Shown here piece by piece: positions 43,927 to 52,838 of a stretch of 64,000 nt of DNA. How positions within the stretch are numbered: the stretch's first letter is position 1; every line of letters begins with the position of its first letter. Where the stretch lies: contig CAZIOT010000005.1 in NCBI GenBank assembly GCA_964540965.1, positions 124,001 to 188,000 of the forward strand. Reading direction: 5' to 3'. Under the pieces are notes generated by a model. That model was given only the letters and a program-made list of their open reading frames with translations, was not told where the DNA came from and made no database searches. The position numbers were made by a program, and so were the translations under genes. The DNA comes from JADYZU01 sp964540965. GTDB taxonomy: Bacteria; Pseudomonadota; Alphaproteobacteria; Rhodobacterales; Rhodobacteraceae.

Positions 43927-46392
43927 TCAGTCCGAAGCCCCCGCCGGCACCAGATGCGTCACCCCCACGGCCCCCGCGCGCGCCAGCGCCGGGTCAAGTG
44001 ACATCGGGATGAACTCGCCCCGCCGCCACAGGGCGCCCAGATCGTCGTAGAACCGTGACAGCGGATGCCCGGACTGGCCGGTGGCGATGATGAACACGCT
44101 CGAATCGGGGTCGGCAAAGTCATAGACGCCGCGATAGCCGGCGCCCTGCACGTTCTCGAACGGGTCGTCACCGCTGCCGCGGGTGACGCCGCGCATCAGC
44201 GTGTCGCTGTCGCCGCTGGTCGACTGGCGGATATTGACCACCCAGGACAGGATCGGCGTCTGCCCCAGCACCGGATGGTCGTGCATCGCCACATGGGCAT
44301 CGCCCCAGCGCAGCGATTGCAGCGTGGTGCCGTAGGTGTCGCCGATCCATACCAAAGCATCATCCAGCGCAAGGCGCGCGATGTCGGTGCAGGTCTCGGC
44401 CGGGGCCGATTGCAGGATGTCGCACCAGACCGCGGCGCCATCGGTGTCGCGGAACACCCGTTCGATGAACAGGGGCTGCACCTGGGTGAAGTCGTCCGCC
44501 AGCGGCCCAAGCTCATCACGGATCAGCCGGTCCTGCAGCGCCCGCATCCAGGCGGCATAGATCAGCGGTTCCGGCATGTGTTCGTTCATCTCGCCGTTCC
44601 ATTCGGCCAGCAGGGCCAGGGCCTGTTGCCGCTGGTGTTCGATGGTCCCCTCGGGCGCGGATTCGCCCGTGAACCACAGATCGGCGCCGACCAGCGGCAA
44701 GAGGTTGCGCGCCGCCTGACTGACGGAATCGAGCTGGGCCTCGATAAAGCTTTCGCGCGAATGCACCTCGCGGCTTTGCATGAGGAATTGCCAGCGCTGC
44801 ACCCGCTGGCTGTCGCCCCAGACAAAGCCGACATTGTCGGGAAAGGGCAGGTCGCTGACCGGGTTGTTGGTGTGGCCGACGATGCCGCCCGCCGGATCGG
44901 TGACGCCGGGATTGGCCGCATAGGGCCGCGGCCCCTGCCAGCGGTTTTCGGGGACATAGCCATAGGCCGGCAGGCGGCCTTGTGTCCGGCTGGCGGCATC
45001 GCGCATCGGCAGGCGGCCGATCAGGCGGATGGCGACGCGGTTGCGGTCGGCAAGCGTCAGCATCTGGGCCGGGGCGACATAGGCCTCGCCGGCCGCCAGC
45101 GCCTCGTCGATGGTCGCGGCGCGCATGATCCGCATCGCGGCGCTGACCGAGGTATCGGCCGGGTCAAGCGCGGTCCAGCCCAGCACCGTGACATGGCCGG
45201 GCGGGCGGATGGAGCCCAGGTTCATGATCTCGGGCGACAGCACCGGCCCGTTCACCGTCCATTGCAGGTCAAGCGTCACCGGCGCGGCGCCGCGCACCTC
45301 GATGATCGATTCGCTGGTGGTGAACTCGGCCCAGCCCTCGGGCGTGCGGTATTGCCTTGCGTCGGCGGGGTTCACCTCTTCGATGAACACGTCCTGATCG
45401 TCGGCCCAGGCGCTGGTGATGCCCCAGCCCAGATCCGCCGACCGCCCCGACAGGACCACGGGCAGGCCCGGCACCGTGGCGCCGATCACCCCGCCCGAGG
45501 CGAGTTCAAGCCGCGCCAGATAGAACAGCCCCGGCGCCGTCAGCCCGACATGCGGATCCGAGGCGAGCAGCGTCGATCCGGTCGCCGACCGCGCGATCCC
45601 CGCCGCCCAGGCGTTCGAGGCGCCGGCCGATACCACCGGCGGCAGCGGCGACAGCGCCGCGGGTGCTGCGCCCTGGGCATAGCGCGGCAGGCCGGGGACC
45701 AGCGCACCATAGGCGGGCAGCGCGATGGCCGGGGCGGCGGGATCGTCGGGCAGGATGTCGGCCACCCGTTCCGGCGCGATCATCAGCGAGGTGCGGGCGC
45801 GCAGCACATCGGCCTGCGCCTGCGTCGTCGATTCCAGCGCCATCAGCTTGAGGATGGCAATCGAATCCGCCGGTTGCCACGGCGCGACGGCATCGCGGAA
45901 CAGCCACATCTCGGGCGCGCCGCGGCCACGGGCGCCCTTGTTTACCTCGGCCAGCCAGGCGTTGACTCCGGCGGCATAGGCGGTCAGCGCCGCCTGCGTG
46001 TCGGCGTCCTGCGCTGCGACCGAACCCGTCGCCAGCCCGTAAAGGTCCAGCCGCCGCATCAGGATGTCGGTGGCCAGCGTCCGTTCCCCGAACAGTTCCG
46101 ACAGCCGCCCCTGCGCGGTGCGGCGCAGAAGGATCATCTGCCACAGCCGGTCCTGCGCATGGGCCCAGCCCAGGCCAAAGAACACGTCGGCATCGCTCTG
46201 GCCGAAAACATGCGGCACATTGGCATTGTCGCGCACGATCTCGACCGGGGCGGTCAGGCCGGCGACGGTGCCGGTCATGTCGTAGTCGGGCAATGAGCGC
46301 GAGGCAAAGTAATAGACCAGCGCCAATGCGGCCAGGATCACGACGATCAGCCCGGTGGTAAGCCGCAGAAGCCAGCGGAAGATCAGGACCAT
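43927..46392 (-). CDS. Penicillin acylase family N-terminal nucleophile hydrolase
   Basis: An 821-aa enzyme of the penicillin amidase/acyl-homoserine lactone acylase group. An N-terminal helix (FRWLLRLTTGLIVVILAALA) leads it to the periplasm. It is made as one chain and cut by itself; the new N-terminal nucleophile is Ser259 in GASNAWAAG. The alpha part begins DYDMTGTVAGL. The start at 46392 fits the family's MxLIFRWLL opening; ATG at 46407 is possible. The true substrate is unknown; beta-lactam activity is not implied. Confidence 0.9.
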   Translation of the reverse strand: MVLIFRWLLRLTTGLIVVILAALALVYYFASRSLPDYDMTGTVAGLTAPVEIVRDNANVPHVFGQSDADVFFGLGWAHAQDRLWQMILLRRTAQGRLSELFGERTLATDILMRRLDLYGLATGSVAAQDADTQAALTAYAAGVNAWLAEVNKGARGRGAPEMWLFRDAVAPWQPADSIAILKLMALESTTQAQADVLRARTSLMIAPERVADILPDDPAAPAIALPAYGALVPGLPRYAQGAAPAALSPLPPVVSAGASNAWAAGIARSATGSTLLASDPHVGLTAPGLFYLARLELASGGVIGATVPGLPVVLSGRSADLGWGITSAWADDQDVFIEEVNPADARQYRTPEGWAEFTTSESIIEVRGAAPVTLDLQWTVNGPVLSPEIMNLGSIRPPGHVTVLGWTALDPADTSVSAAMRIMRAATIDEALAAGEAYVAPAQMLTLADRNRVAIRLIGRLPMRDAASRTQGRLPAYGYVPENRWQGPRPYAANPGVTDPAGGIVGHTNNPVSDLPFPDNVGFVWGDSQRVQRWQFLMQSREVHSRESFIEAQLDSVSQAARNLLPLVGADLWFTGESAPEGTIEHQRQQALALLAEWNGEMNEHMPEPLIYAAWMRALQDRLIRDELGPLADDFTQVQPLFIERVFRDTDGAAVWCDILQSAPAETCTDIARLALDDALVWIGDTYGTTLQSLRWGDAHVAMHDHPVLGQTPILSWVVNIRQSTSGDSDTLMRGVTRGSGDDPFENVQGAGYRGVYDFADPDSSVFIIATGQSGHPLSRFYDDLGALWRRGEFIPMSLDPALARAGAVGVTHLVPAGASD

Positions 46393-46481
46393 GCGCGCGC
46401 GTTCCATGAGGCGATTGACGGCCGGGACGGCCCGGCTACGGTGCGCCCGGTATTCCAGAGGCCGCAACAGGGGGCAAGGGC

Positions 46482-47351
46482 ATGGCACAGGTGGCATTCC
46501 TCGGGCTGGGGGTGATGGGCTTTCCGATGGCCGGGCATCTGGCGGCGGCGGGGCATCGGGTGACGGTCTACAACCGCAGTCCGGCCAAGGCCGCGGCCTG
46601 GGTGGCGCGGTTCGGCGGCGCTTCGGCGCCGACGCCTGCTGCCGCAGCCACCGGCGCCGATTTCGTCATGGCCTGCGTCGGCAACGACGACGATCTGCGC
46701 GCGGTGACCACCGGCGCCGAGGGCGCCTTTGCCGCCATGGCGCCCGGTGCACTGTTCGTCGATCACACCACGGTGTCGGCCAAGGTCACGCGCGAGTTGT
46801 CGGCGCTGGCGACAGCGCAAGGCATCGGTTTTGTCGATGCCCCGGTTTCGGGCGGGCAGGCGGGGGCCGAGTCCGGCAAGCTCTCGGTCATGTGCGGCGG
46901 CACGCCCGAGGATTACGCCCGCGCCGAGCCTGTGATCGCCGCCTATGCCCGCATCTGCCGCCGCATCGGCGACAGCGGCGCCGGGCAACTGGCCAAGATG
47001 ATGAACCAGATCGCCATCGCCGGGCTGGTGCAGGGCCTGTCCGAGGCGCTGCATTTCGGCGAGAAGGCCGGCCTTGATGGCCGCGCCGTGGTCGAGGTCA
47101 TCAGCCAGGGCGCCGCCGGGTCATGGCAGATGGCCAACCGTCACGGCACCATGCTTGACGGCCGGTTCGATCATGGCTTTGCCGTCGACTGGATGCGCAA
47201 GGATCTGGGCATCTGCCTTGACGCCGCCGACGAGAACGGCGCCTCGCTGCCGGTGACGGCTCTGGTCGACCAGTTCTACAAGGAGGTGCAGAAGATGGGC
47301 GGCGGGCGCTGGGACACGTCCTCGCTGTTCGCGCGGCTGAGGAAATTCTAG
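46482..47351 (+). CDS. NAD(P)-dependent beta-hydroxyacid dehydrogenase 1
   Basis: A 289-aa oxidoreductase of the 3-hydroxyisobutyrate/tartronate semialdehyde family. The cofactor loop is FLGLGVMGFPMAGHL, the substrate site DAPVSGGQAGAESGKL, and the catalytic Lys lies in GQLAKMMNQ. The start lies in the upstream region shared with the acylase gene. The last codons and the stop lie in a palindrome (47339-47360). Substrate is not known. Confidence 0.9.
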   Translation: MAQVAFLGLGVMGFPMAGHLAAAGHRVTVYNRSPAKAAAWVARFGGASAPTPAAAATGADFVMACVGNDDDLRAVTTGAEGAFAAMAPGALFVDHTTVSAKVTRELSALATAQGIGFVDAPVSGGQAGAESGKLSVMCGGTPEDYARAEPVIAAYARICRRIGDSGAGQLAKMMNQIAIAGLVQGLSEALHFGEKAGLDGRAVVEVISQGAAGSWQMANRHGTMLDGRFDHGFAVDWMRKDLGICLDAADENGASLPVTALVDQFYKEVQKMGGGRWDTSSLFARLRKF

Positions 47352-47387
47352 AATTTCCTCAACCGACTGAAATTTATATGAATTTCA
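47339..47387. repeat. Two tandem palindromes between convergent dehydrogenase genes
   Basis: 47339-47360 is a perfect 22-mer with left half GAGGAAATTCT; the TAG stop of the plus-strand gene is at its centre. 47368-47387 is a 20-mer with left half TGAAATTTAT and one T/G mismatch; it holds the TGA stop of the minus-strand gene. Both are AT-rich in a GC-rich genome. Together they fill the gap between convergent genes. Confidence 0.86.
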
Positions 47388-48266
47388 TCCGCCGTTGCCG
47401 CGCCGCACGAAATCGACCAGATGCGGCAGGTAATCCTCGTCCCCGTCGCCGCCCATGCCCACCGCCGTCGCCAGCGCATTCTTGACCGCTGATCCGACCG
47501 GGTTGGCCATGCCGGCGGCATTGGCCATGCTGTCAAGATAGCGAAGGTCCTTGGCCGCATTCGACAGCGTGAAGCGATGCGCCTCGCGGTTGCCGGTCAG
47601 GCTGTAGTCCATGAAGGTCTGGTAGAACCCGCAATCCATCCGCCCGCCGCGGATCACCGAATCAAAGGTCTCGGGGCTGATCCCGACCTTGCCGGCCAGC
47701 ACCAGCGCCTCGGCATAGATCGCGCCATAACCCAGGCTCAGGAAGTTGTTGAGGAGTTTCATCCGGTGCCCCGCCGCGGGGCCGCCGATCCGCACCACCT
47801 TGGCGGCAAAGGCCCGCAAGGGCGCCTCGATCCGGTCGAACACCGCCTCGTCCGCGCCGATCATGACGTCAAGCGTGCCCTCCCACGCCTCTTTCGGGGT
47901 CCGCGACAGCGGCGCATCGGCCAGCGCCACGCCCAGCGCGTCAAGGTCGGCGCCCAAAGCCCCGGTCACGACCGGGTCCGAGGTCGAGCAATCGACGATC
48001 ACCATCCCCGACCGCAGCCCTGGCCCAAGCCCCGCCACCACCGCCTGAACCTGCGGGCTGCCGGTCAGGCACAGAAAGATCACGTCCGACGCGGCCGCCA
48101 GCGCCGGCAGAGTCGCCGCCTCGGTCGCGCCGCGCGTCAGCAGATCCTCGACCGCCTCACGCCGGCGATGGGCGATCACCGTCAATGGCCAGCCCCTGTC
48201 GACAAGGTTCTTGGCCATGCCGTGCCCCATCAGGCCGGTTCCGACGAAACCGATGCGCTCTTTCAT
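47385..48266 (-). CDS. NAD(P)-dependent beta-hydroxyacid dehydrogenase 2
   Basis: A 293-aa oxidoreductase of the 3-hydroxyisobutyrate dehydrogenase family, not a close copy of the gene at 46482. Glycine loop FVGTGLMGHGMAKNL; catalytic region GHRMKLLNNFLSLG. The typical DAPVSGG motif reads DAPLSRTPKEA, so the substrate differs from that of the neighbour. The ATG overlaps the arginase stop by 4 bases, which suggests a joint pathway with arginine breakdown. Confidence 0.88.
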   Translation of the reverse strand: MKERIGFVGTGLMGHGMAKNLVDRGWPLTVIAHRRREAVEDLLTRGATEAATLPALAAASDVIFLCLTGSPQVQAVVAGLGPGLRSGMVIVDCSTSDPVVTGALGADLDALGVALADAPLSRTPKEAWEGTLDVMIGADEAVFDRIEAPLRAFAAKVVRIGGPAAGHRMKLLNNFLSLGYGAIYAEALVLAGKVGISPETFDSVIRGGRMDCGFYQTFMDYSLTGNREAHRFTLSNAAKDLRYLDSMANAAGMANPVGSAVKNALATAVGMGGDGDEDYLPHLVDFVRRGNGG

Positions 48267-49192
48267 GCAAAGCTCCGTGTCGGGCGGTCGAAGATGCGCC
48301 GCCCCATCAGCGAGGCGGTGAGTTCGACCATCACCACCGCCGTCTTGCCGCGTTCGTCAAGGAACGGGTTCAGTTCGACCAGGTCAAGGCTGGCGACAAG
48401 GCCCGAATCCGACAGCATCTCCATCACCAGATGCGCCTCGCGCAGGGTCGCGCCGCCGGGCACTGTCGTCACCACCGCCGGCGCCACATCGGGGTCAAGG
48501 AAATCGACGTCGAGCGAGACATGCAGCAGCCCGTCCGCCGCCGCCACCCGGTCAAGAAAGGCCGCGAGCGGCGCCTTGATGCCGAATTCGTCGATGGCGC
48601 GCATGTCGGCCAGTTGCACCCGGGTTTCGCCCAAGGCCCGCCTTTCGGCGGTATCGACCGACCTGAGGCCGATCATGCAGACGTTTTCCGACGGGACCAC
48701 GGCGTTCAGCGGCGGAAACAGGTCAAAGCCCGGGCGCCCGGTGACATAGGCGACCGGTGTGCCGTGCAGATGGCCGGTCTCGGTGGTCGCGGGGGTGTGG
48801 AAATCGGAATGCGCGTCCAGCCACAGCACGAACAGCGGCCGCCCAAGGCGCGCCGCATGCGCGGCCATGCCGGTGACCGATCCGAGCGACAGCGCATGGT
48901 CACCGCCAAGAAAGACCGGCATCCCAAGGGGGGCGGCGCGTTCGGCCGCCTCCTTGAGGGTGACGGTCCAGCCGACGTTTTCCTCGGGCCGGTAAAGCTT
49001 TGGGTCGGGCGCCTCAAGCGTCACCGGCGCCGGGGACAGGTTGCCCCAGTCACTGACCGTATGGCCGAGGTCGGTCAGCACTTCGGCCAGCCCGGCGGTG
49101 CGATAGGCGTCCGGTCCCATCAGGCAGCCGCGACGGCGCTTGCCGCAATCGACCGGCGCACCGATCAGGATGACATGGGTGTCGTCGGTCAT
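48263..49192 (-). CDS. rocF: Arginase
   Basis: Manganese hydrolase of 309 aa that splits arginine into ornithine and urea. The metal ligands are in GGDHALSLGS, DAHSDFHTP and SLDVDFLDPDVAP. Length and motifs are those of bacterial arginases. It is the first gene of a two-gene unit with a beta-hydroxyacid dehydrogenase. The stop is in an ATGA overlap. Confidence 0.94.
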   Translation of the reverse strand: MTDDTHVILIGAPVDCGKRRRGCLMGPDAYRTAGLAEVLTDLGHTVSDWGNLSPAPVTLEAPDPKLYRPEENVGWTVTLKEAAERAAPLGMPVFLGGDHALSLGSVTGMAAHAARLGRPLFVLWLDAHSDFHTPATTETGHLHGTPVAYVTGRPGFDLFPPLNAVVPSENVCMIGLRSVDTAERRALGETRVQLADMRAIDEFGIKAPLAAFLDRVAAADGLLHVSLDVDFLDPDVAPAVVTTVPGGATLREAHLVMEMLSDSGLVASLDLVELNPFLDERGKTAVVMVELTASLMGRRIFDRPTRSFA

Positions 49193-49249
49193 GGCAGACT
49201 CCGGTTCAGGGCAACCGCAGATGGCCAGAATTTCCTGCCGCGGGCAACC

Positions 49250-49711
49250 TTAGGCCGGGGTGCGGGCGGCGCGGATCCAGATCAGGACCAGAAGGAGGGA
49301 GAGGATCGCGTTCCAGCTTGCCATCGAGAGGTTGAGGAACGACCACGAAATCTGGTCGCACAGGATCAGCGCCGGCCCCTCGGTGGACAGAAGGTCGCCC
49401 CCCGACAGCCCCGAAAGACCGCCGCCCGCTGAGGTGCAGGAGGTCGGCCCCTCCCACCATTTCTGCTCGACCCCGGAATGATAAAGGCCGATCCCGGCCG
49501 TGATCGCCACCGCCAGCGCGCCCAGCCAGATCAGCGCCGGCACCGGGACGAAGAAGGCAAGAATGCCGATGATGATGGCCGCGGCATGCGGCCAGCGTTG
49601 CCAGAGGCACATCTTGCAGGGCGCATAGCCGAGATACTGGAAGAAGAACGCGCCCAGCAGCAGCAGCGCCGATCCGCCGGCGGCAAGGGCGATCAGGGTC
49701 TTGCGGGTCAT
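49250..49711 (-). CDS. dsbB: Disulfide bond formation protein DsbB
   Basis: Inner-membrane protein of 153 aa with four helices. It reoxidises DsbA and passes electrons to quinone. The first cysteine pair is in YAPCKMCLWQRWPH; the second pair is Cys in PTSCTS and Cys in ALILCDQISW. AAGGAG stands before the ATG at 49711. It is alone; dsbA is not in view. Confidence 0.87.
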   Translation of the reverse strand: MTRKTLIALAAGGSALLLLGAFFFQYLGYAPCKMCLWQRWPHAAAIIIGILAFFVPVPALIWLGALAVAITAGIGLYHSGVEQKWWEGPTSCTSAGGGLSGLSGGDLLSTEGPALILCDQISWSFLNLSMASWNAILSLLLVLIWIRAARTPA

Positions 49712-49887
49712 GGCGGCTCCTTGGCGCAAACTCGCGCCAGCGATCCCATGCCATGGCGCAGCTTGGCAAGGGGGGCCGCGTCCCGCCTCACGCGGTTGGG
49801 ATCAAGGGGGAACCGCCGCCCGCGCCTGCCGTTGTTAAGCCGCCTGCGGGGCGCTAGCCTTGCCGCAGCAGTCAGGGGGGACGACGG

Positions 49888-50742
49888 ATGAAATGGCAGG
49901 GTCGCCGGCAAAGCCGCAATATCGAGGACCGGCGCGGGGCGCGCGGCGGTAGCGTCGGCGCCATCGGCGGCGTCGGCGCGCTGGTGGTGGTGCTGATCGG
50001 CGCCTTCCTTGGCGTCGACCTCACGCCGCTGCTCGAGGGCGGCACGCAGGCGCCCACGGGCCAGACCACCGCCCCGGCGGAACTGACGGCAGAGGAACGC
50101 CGGGCGGGCGAATTCGTCGCCGTGACCCTGGCCGATACCGAGGAAGTCTGGACCCCGATCTTCCGCGACCAGTTGCAGCAGACCTACCGGCCGACGACGC
50201 TGGTGCTGTTTTCCGGCGCCACGCAATCGGCCTGCGGCGGCGCCAGCGCCCAGACCGGGCCGTTCTATTGCCCCGCCGACAGGAAGGTCTATCTCGACAC
50301 CTCGTTTTTCGCGACGATGGAACGCCAGCTTGGCGCCGGAGGCGATTTCGCGGCCGCCTATGTCGTGGCCCACGAGGTCGGCCACCATGTCCAGAACGAG
50401 CTTGGCATCCTGGGCGAGGCCAACCGTGTCCGGCAGCAATCCTCGGAAACCCGCTCGAACGAGATCTCGGTGATGATCGAGCTGCAGGCCGACTGCTTTT
50501 CGGGCGTCTGGGCACGCAACGCCGCCAACCAGTTCGGCAGTCTGGAACGCGGCGACGTGGAAGAGGCGATGAACGCCGCCGCGCAGATCGGCGACGACAC
50601 CCTCCAGCGCGAGGCCGGCGGGCGGGTGCGCCCCGAAACCTTTACCCACGGCACCTCGGAACAGCGGCAGCGCTGGTTCTGGCAAGGCTACAACACCGGC
50701 GACATCGGCACCTGCAACACCTTCGAGGCGCCGCGGCTCTAG
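49888..50742 (+). CDS. Neutral zinc metallopeptidase, YpfJ family
   Basis: A 284-aa membrane-bound protein. A single helix (about residues 25-45, VGALVVVLIGAFLGV) is followed by the zinc peptidase domain with VVAHEVGHHVQN (HEXXH) and the third ligand likely in ELQADCFSGVW. FCPADRKVYLD is a family hallmark (here FYCPADRKVYLD). Members of this family are widespread but have no known substrate. tRNA-Leu follows 46 bases later. Confidence 0.9.
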   Translation: MKWQGRRQSRNIEDRRGARGGSVGAIGGVGALVVVLIGAFLGVDLTPLLEGGTQAPTGQTTAPAELTAEERRAGEFVAVTLADTEEVWTPIFRDQLQQTYRPTTLVLFSGATQSACGGASAQTGPFYCPADRKVYLDTSFFATMERQLGAGGDFAAAYVVAHEVGHHVQNELGILGEANRVRQQSSETRSNEISVMIELQADCFSGVWARNAANQFGSLERGDVEEAMNAAAQIGDDTLQREAGGRVRPETFTHGTSEQRQRWFWQGYNTGDIGTCNTFEAPRL

Positions 50743-50771
50743 CCTGTCGTTGACGGCGGCGGGCAGGGCGG

Positions 50772-51107
50772 CTACACCCCGCCCGCCGGCCGGTGTGGCG
50801 GAATGGTAGACGCAGCGGATTCAAAATCCGCCGGGGCAACCCCCCGTGAAGGTTCGAGTCCTTTCACCGGCACCATCTGACCTTGAAATCGCTGGTTAAT
50901 TTGCCTTTTCGGCGGGCTGGCCCCCATCTGGTCCCCCAGGCCTTCGATGATTGCCGTCAGGTCTGCGACCTTCACGAAGCTCGACCGGCCGTGCTTGTGG
51001 AGCGTGACACGCCCCTCGTTGACCCAGCGGTAGAGGGTGGAACGATGGATCCCGAACACCGGCTGGACGTGCGAGGCGCGGACGAAGATCGGTTGCAGGG
51101 CGGTCAT
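50772..51107 (-). CDS. AlpA/excisionase-like DNA-binding protein, reading through tRNA-Leu
   Basis: A 111-aa protein whose first ~60 residues form a MerR/AlpA-type winged helix (VFGIHRSTLYRWVNEGRVTL). The tail from VPVKGLEPSRGVAPAD on is the antisense of tRNA-Leu, a pattern seen where mobile elements sit in tRNA genes. ATG at 51107 is preceded by GGAGA-like bases. It may be a remnant of an integrated element whose integrase is lost. The C-terminal part is probably not functional. Confidence 0.6.
   Translation of the reverse strand: MTALQPIFVRASHVQPVFGIHRSTLYRWVNEGRVTLHKHGRSSFVKVADLTAIIEGLGDQMGASPPKRQINQRFQGQMVPVKGLEPSRGVAPADFESAASTIPPHRPAGGV
50789..50875 (+). tRNA. tRNA-Leu (anticodon CAA)
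   Basis: Acceptor arms GCCGGTG and CACCGGC pair, followed by A and an encoded CCA. The anticodon stem GCGGA/TCCGC carries loop TTCAAAA, so the anticodon is CAA and it reads UUG. A long variable arm and the T-loop GGTTCGAGTCC are present. The adjoining excisionase-like gene reads across it on the other strand. Confidence 0.96.
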
Positions 51108-51488
51108 GGGCGATTCTCCGTGAGGCAAGGTTCGGGGTTCCGATCTCCTGGTGCTTGGAGATCAGCTGACGTCACTTCGTAGCTTCCGTCACCGTCCGAT
51201 TTTCAGGGGCTAGCTCCGGGTTTCTGGACACTGCGGCTTCGGAAACGCCGGAGAGGCGCCTGTCGCGCCCACGCACTGGGCCTTTGCCCAGCTTGCCGGC
51301 ATCGTCGTGACCTGCCACGGGTCTTTCATCCAGCCGGGATCGGAGCCGGTGGTCATTTACGCCGATCGGCGCGGGTTGAGCTATCGCCCGGCGCGCGGAA
51401 CTCTCATCGCGTGCGAGCCGGGTCGACGGGGAAGCGAACACTCTACTGCGTGCCGAGAACTTGGCGATGGAAGCGTCCGTCCCGTATC
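51108..51488. other. 381 bases without a convincing gene
   Basis: Several short open frames overlap here on both strands, none with clear family features or ribosome-binding sites. One plus-strand frame (about 51260-51430) reads plausibly as protein (HWAFAQLAGIVVTCHG) but is not recognised and has no start. It is probably decayed mobile or accessory DNA. Confidence 0.4.
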
Positions 51489-52838
51489 TCATTCGTCCAC
51501 GCGCCGCACAGACAGCCCGTAGGTGAACAACCCATCCGGATCGACCGCATTTGCAATCCCGCTCAGCCTGCGCCCGGTTTCTCCGGGCCAGGACAGGGCC
51601 GCGGCGGAGGGTCGGGTGTCCGAGCTGTAGAAGGAATACATGCCGGTCGACAGATCCTGCAAAGGCTTCCAGGCCGCGTCGATGACCGGGATCGGCTCGG
51701 GGTGGCACCAGAACGCGACAAGGCCTTCCTGATGGCGATGCGCATAGGCGGTGTCCATCGCGCCGGCGTCGTTGACCGCGCCCCCGACCGAGCGCAATTC
51801 CCCAACGGCGGTGATGCGGTTCTGCATGACCTCTTTCAGCGCCTCGCCGACGTTGCGGTCGACCACATCCACCAGTCCGTCGCGCATCTTGATGGTCTGC
51901 TGGCCGACCTGGGCGTGACGCCCGCCAATCACCACATCGGTATAGGAGGTGATCGCGGCCTGATGCTGCATCAGGGGCGCAAGCTCGGCGAAGGATTGAA
52001 GGGCCGGACGTGCCTTGTCGATGTCAATGCCTGTCCAGATATTCTGGGCTGCCGATATGAACTTGCCCTGCTGGTGGTAGATCATCAGGAACGATGTGAG
52101 CTCTCGGGGCGCATTGCGCATCAGGGCGCCCCAGCGCTCGACATAGTCCGGCAGGTCGTCAATCAGGTGCTGCGCCTGCTGGTGAATGGTCTCGGTCTTC
52201 GGCAGGTTCTCGGCCTCGAACAGATATTCGGTCACCACTCCGACCTGGCTGGCGCCGCCGCGCACCGCCCAGAACAGATCCGGCTCCTTCTCGGGAAAGA
52301 CATCGCGGATCCTGCCATCGGCCGTAACCAGCCGCGCGGAACGGATGCGGTCGACCGTCATGCCCTGGTGCCGGGCAAAATATCCCAGCCCTCCGCTACC
52401 CGCCAGCCCGCCGACGCCTGTTGAACCGGCATTGCCGGACGTCAGCACCAGATCGCTCTTGCGGAGTTCCGCCGCAACCTCGCCCCAGACCGCGCCGGTC
52501 TGCGCCCGCACCAGACCACGCGCCGGATCGAGTGCCTCGACCAGCCTGAGCTTTGACATGTCGAGCACGATGCCGCCGTCATTGGTCGACTGGCCCGAGA
52601 TGCCATGCCCCCCGCTGCGCACCGAAAACGGGGTTGCGCCGCCGTTCTCCCGGTGCGTCTCGGCGGCATAGGCGACCGAGGCGCAAACCTCGTCCTCATT
52701 GCGCGGCCTCAGCACCAGCAAGGGCCTCCCCACCTTCATGTAGGACGACCGCAGCAGGTTGTAGCCGTTGTCCTCGGGCCGGACCGCGATGCTTTTCAAG
52801 TGTTCGGGCAGCGGCGCCAGCGTTTTCCCGTCAGCCAC
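51489..52838 (-). CDS. FAD-linked oxidoreductase, berberine-bridge/PCMH type
   Basis: A 449-aa flavoprotein. The FAD domain shows TPFSVRSGGHGISGQS with the His that often binds FAD covalently, then GVGGLAGSGGLGYFARHQG. The Cys that would give a second covalent bond is Ala here. No signal peptide is seen. The start is GTG at 52838, overlapping the SDR stop by 8 bases, with GGGGAGG upstream. Clustering with the next two enzymes suggests a shared oxidation pathway with an unknown substrate. Confidence 0.87.
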   Translation of the reverse strand: MADGKTLAPLPEHLKSIAVRPEDNGYNLLRSSYMKVGRPLLVLRPRNEDEVCASVAYAAETHRENGGATPFSVRSGGHGISGQSTNDGGIVLDMSKLRLVEALDPARGLVRAQTGAVWGEVAAELRKSDLVLTSGNAGSTGVGGLAGSGGLGYFARHQGMTVDRIRSARLVTADGRIRDVFPEKEPDLFWAVRGGASQVGVVTEYLFEAENLPKTETIHQQAQHLIDDLPDYVERWGALMRNAPRELTSFLMIYHQQGKFISAAQNIWTGIDIDKARPALQSFAELAPLMQHQAAITSYTDVVIGGRHAQVGQQTIKMRDGLVDVVDRNVGEALKEVMQNRITAVGELRSVGGAVNDAGAMDTAYAHRHQEGLVAFWCHPEPIPVIDAAWKPLQDLSTGMYSFYSSDTRPSAAALSWPGETGRRLSGIANAVDPDGLFTYGLSVRRVDE

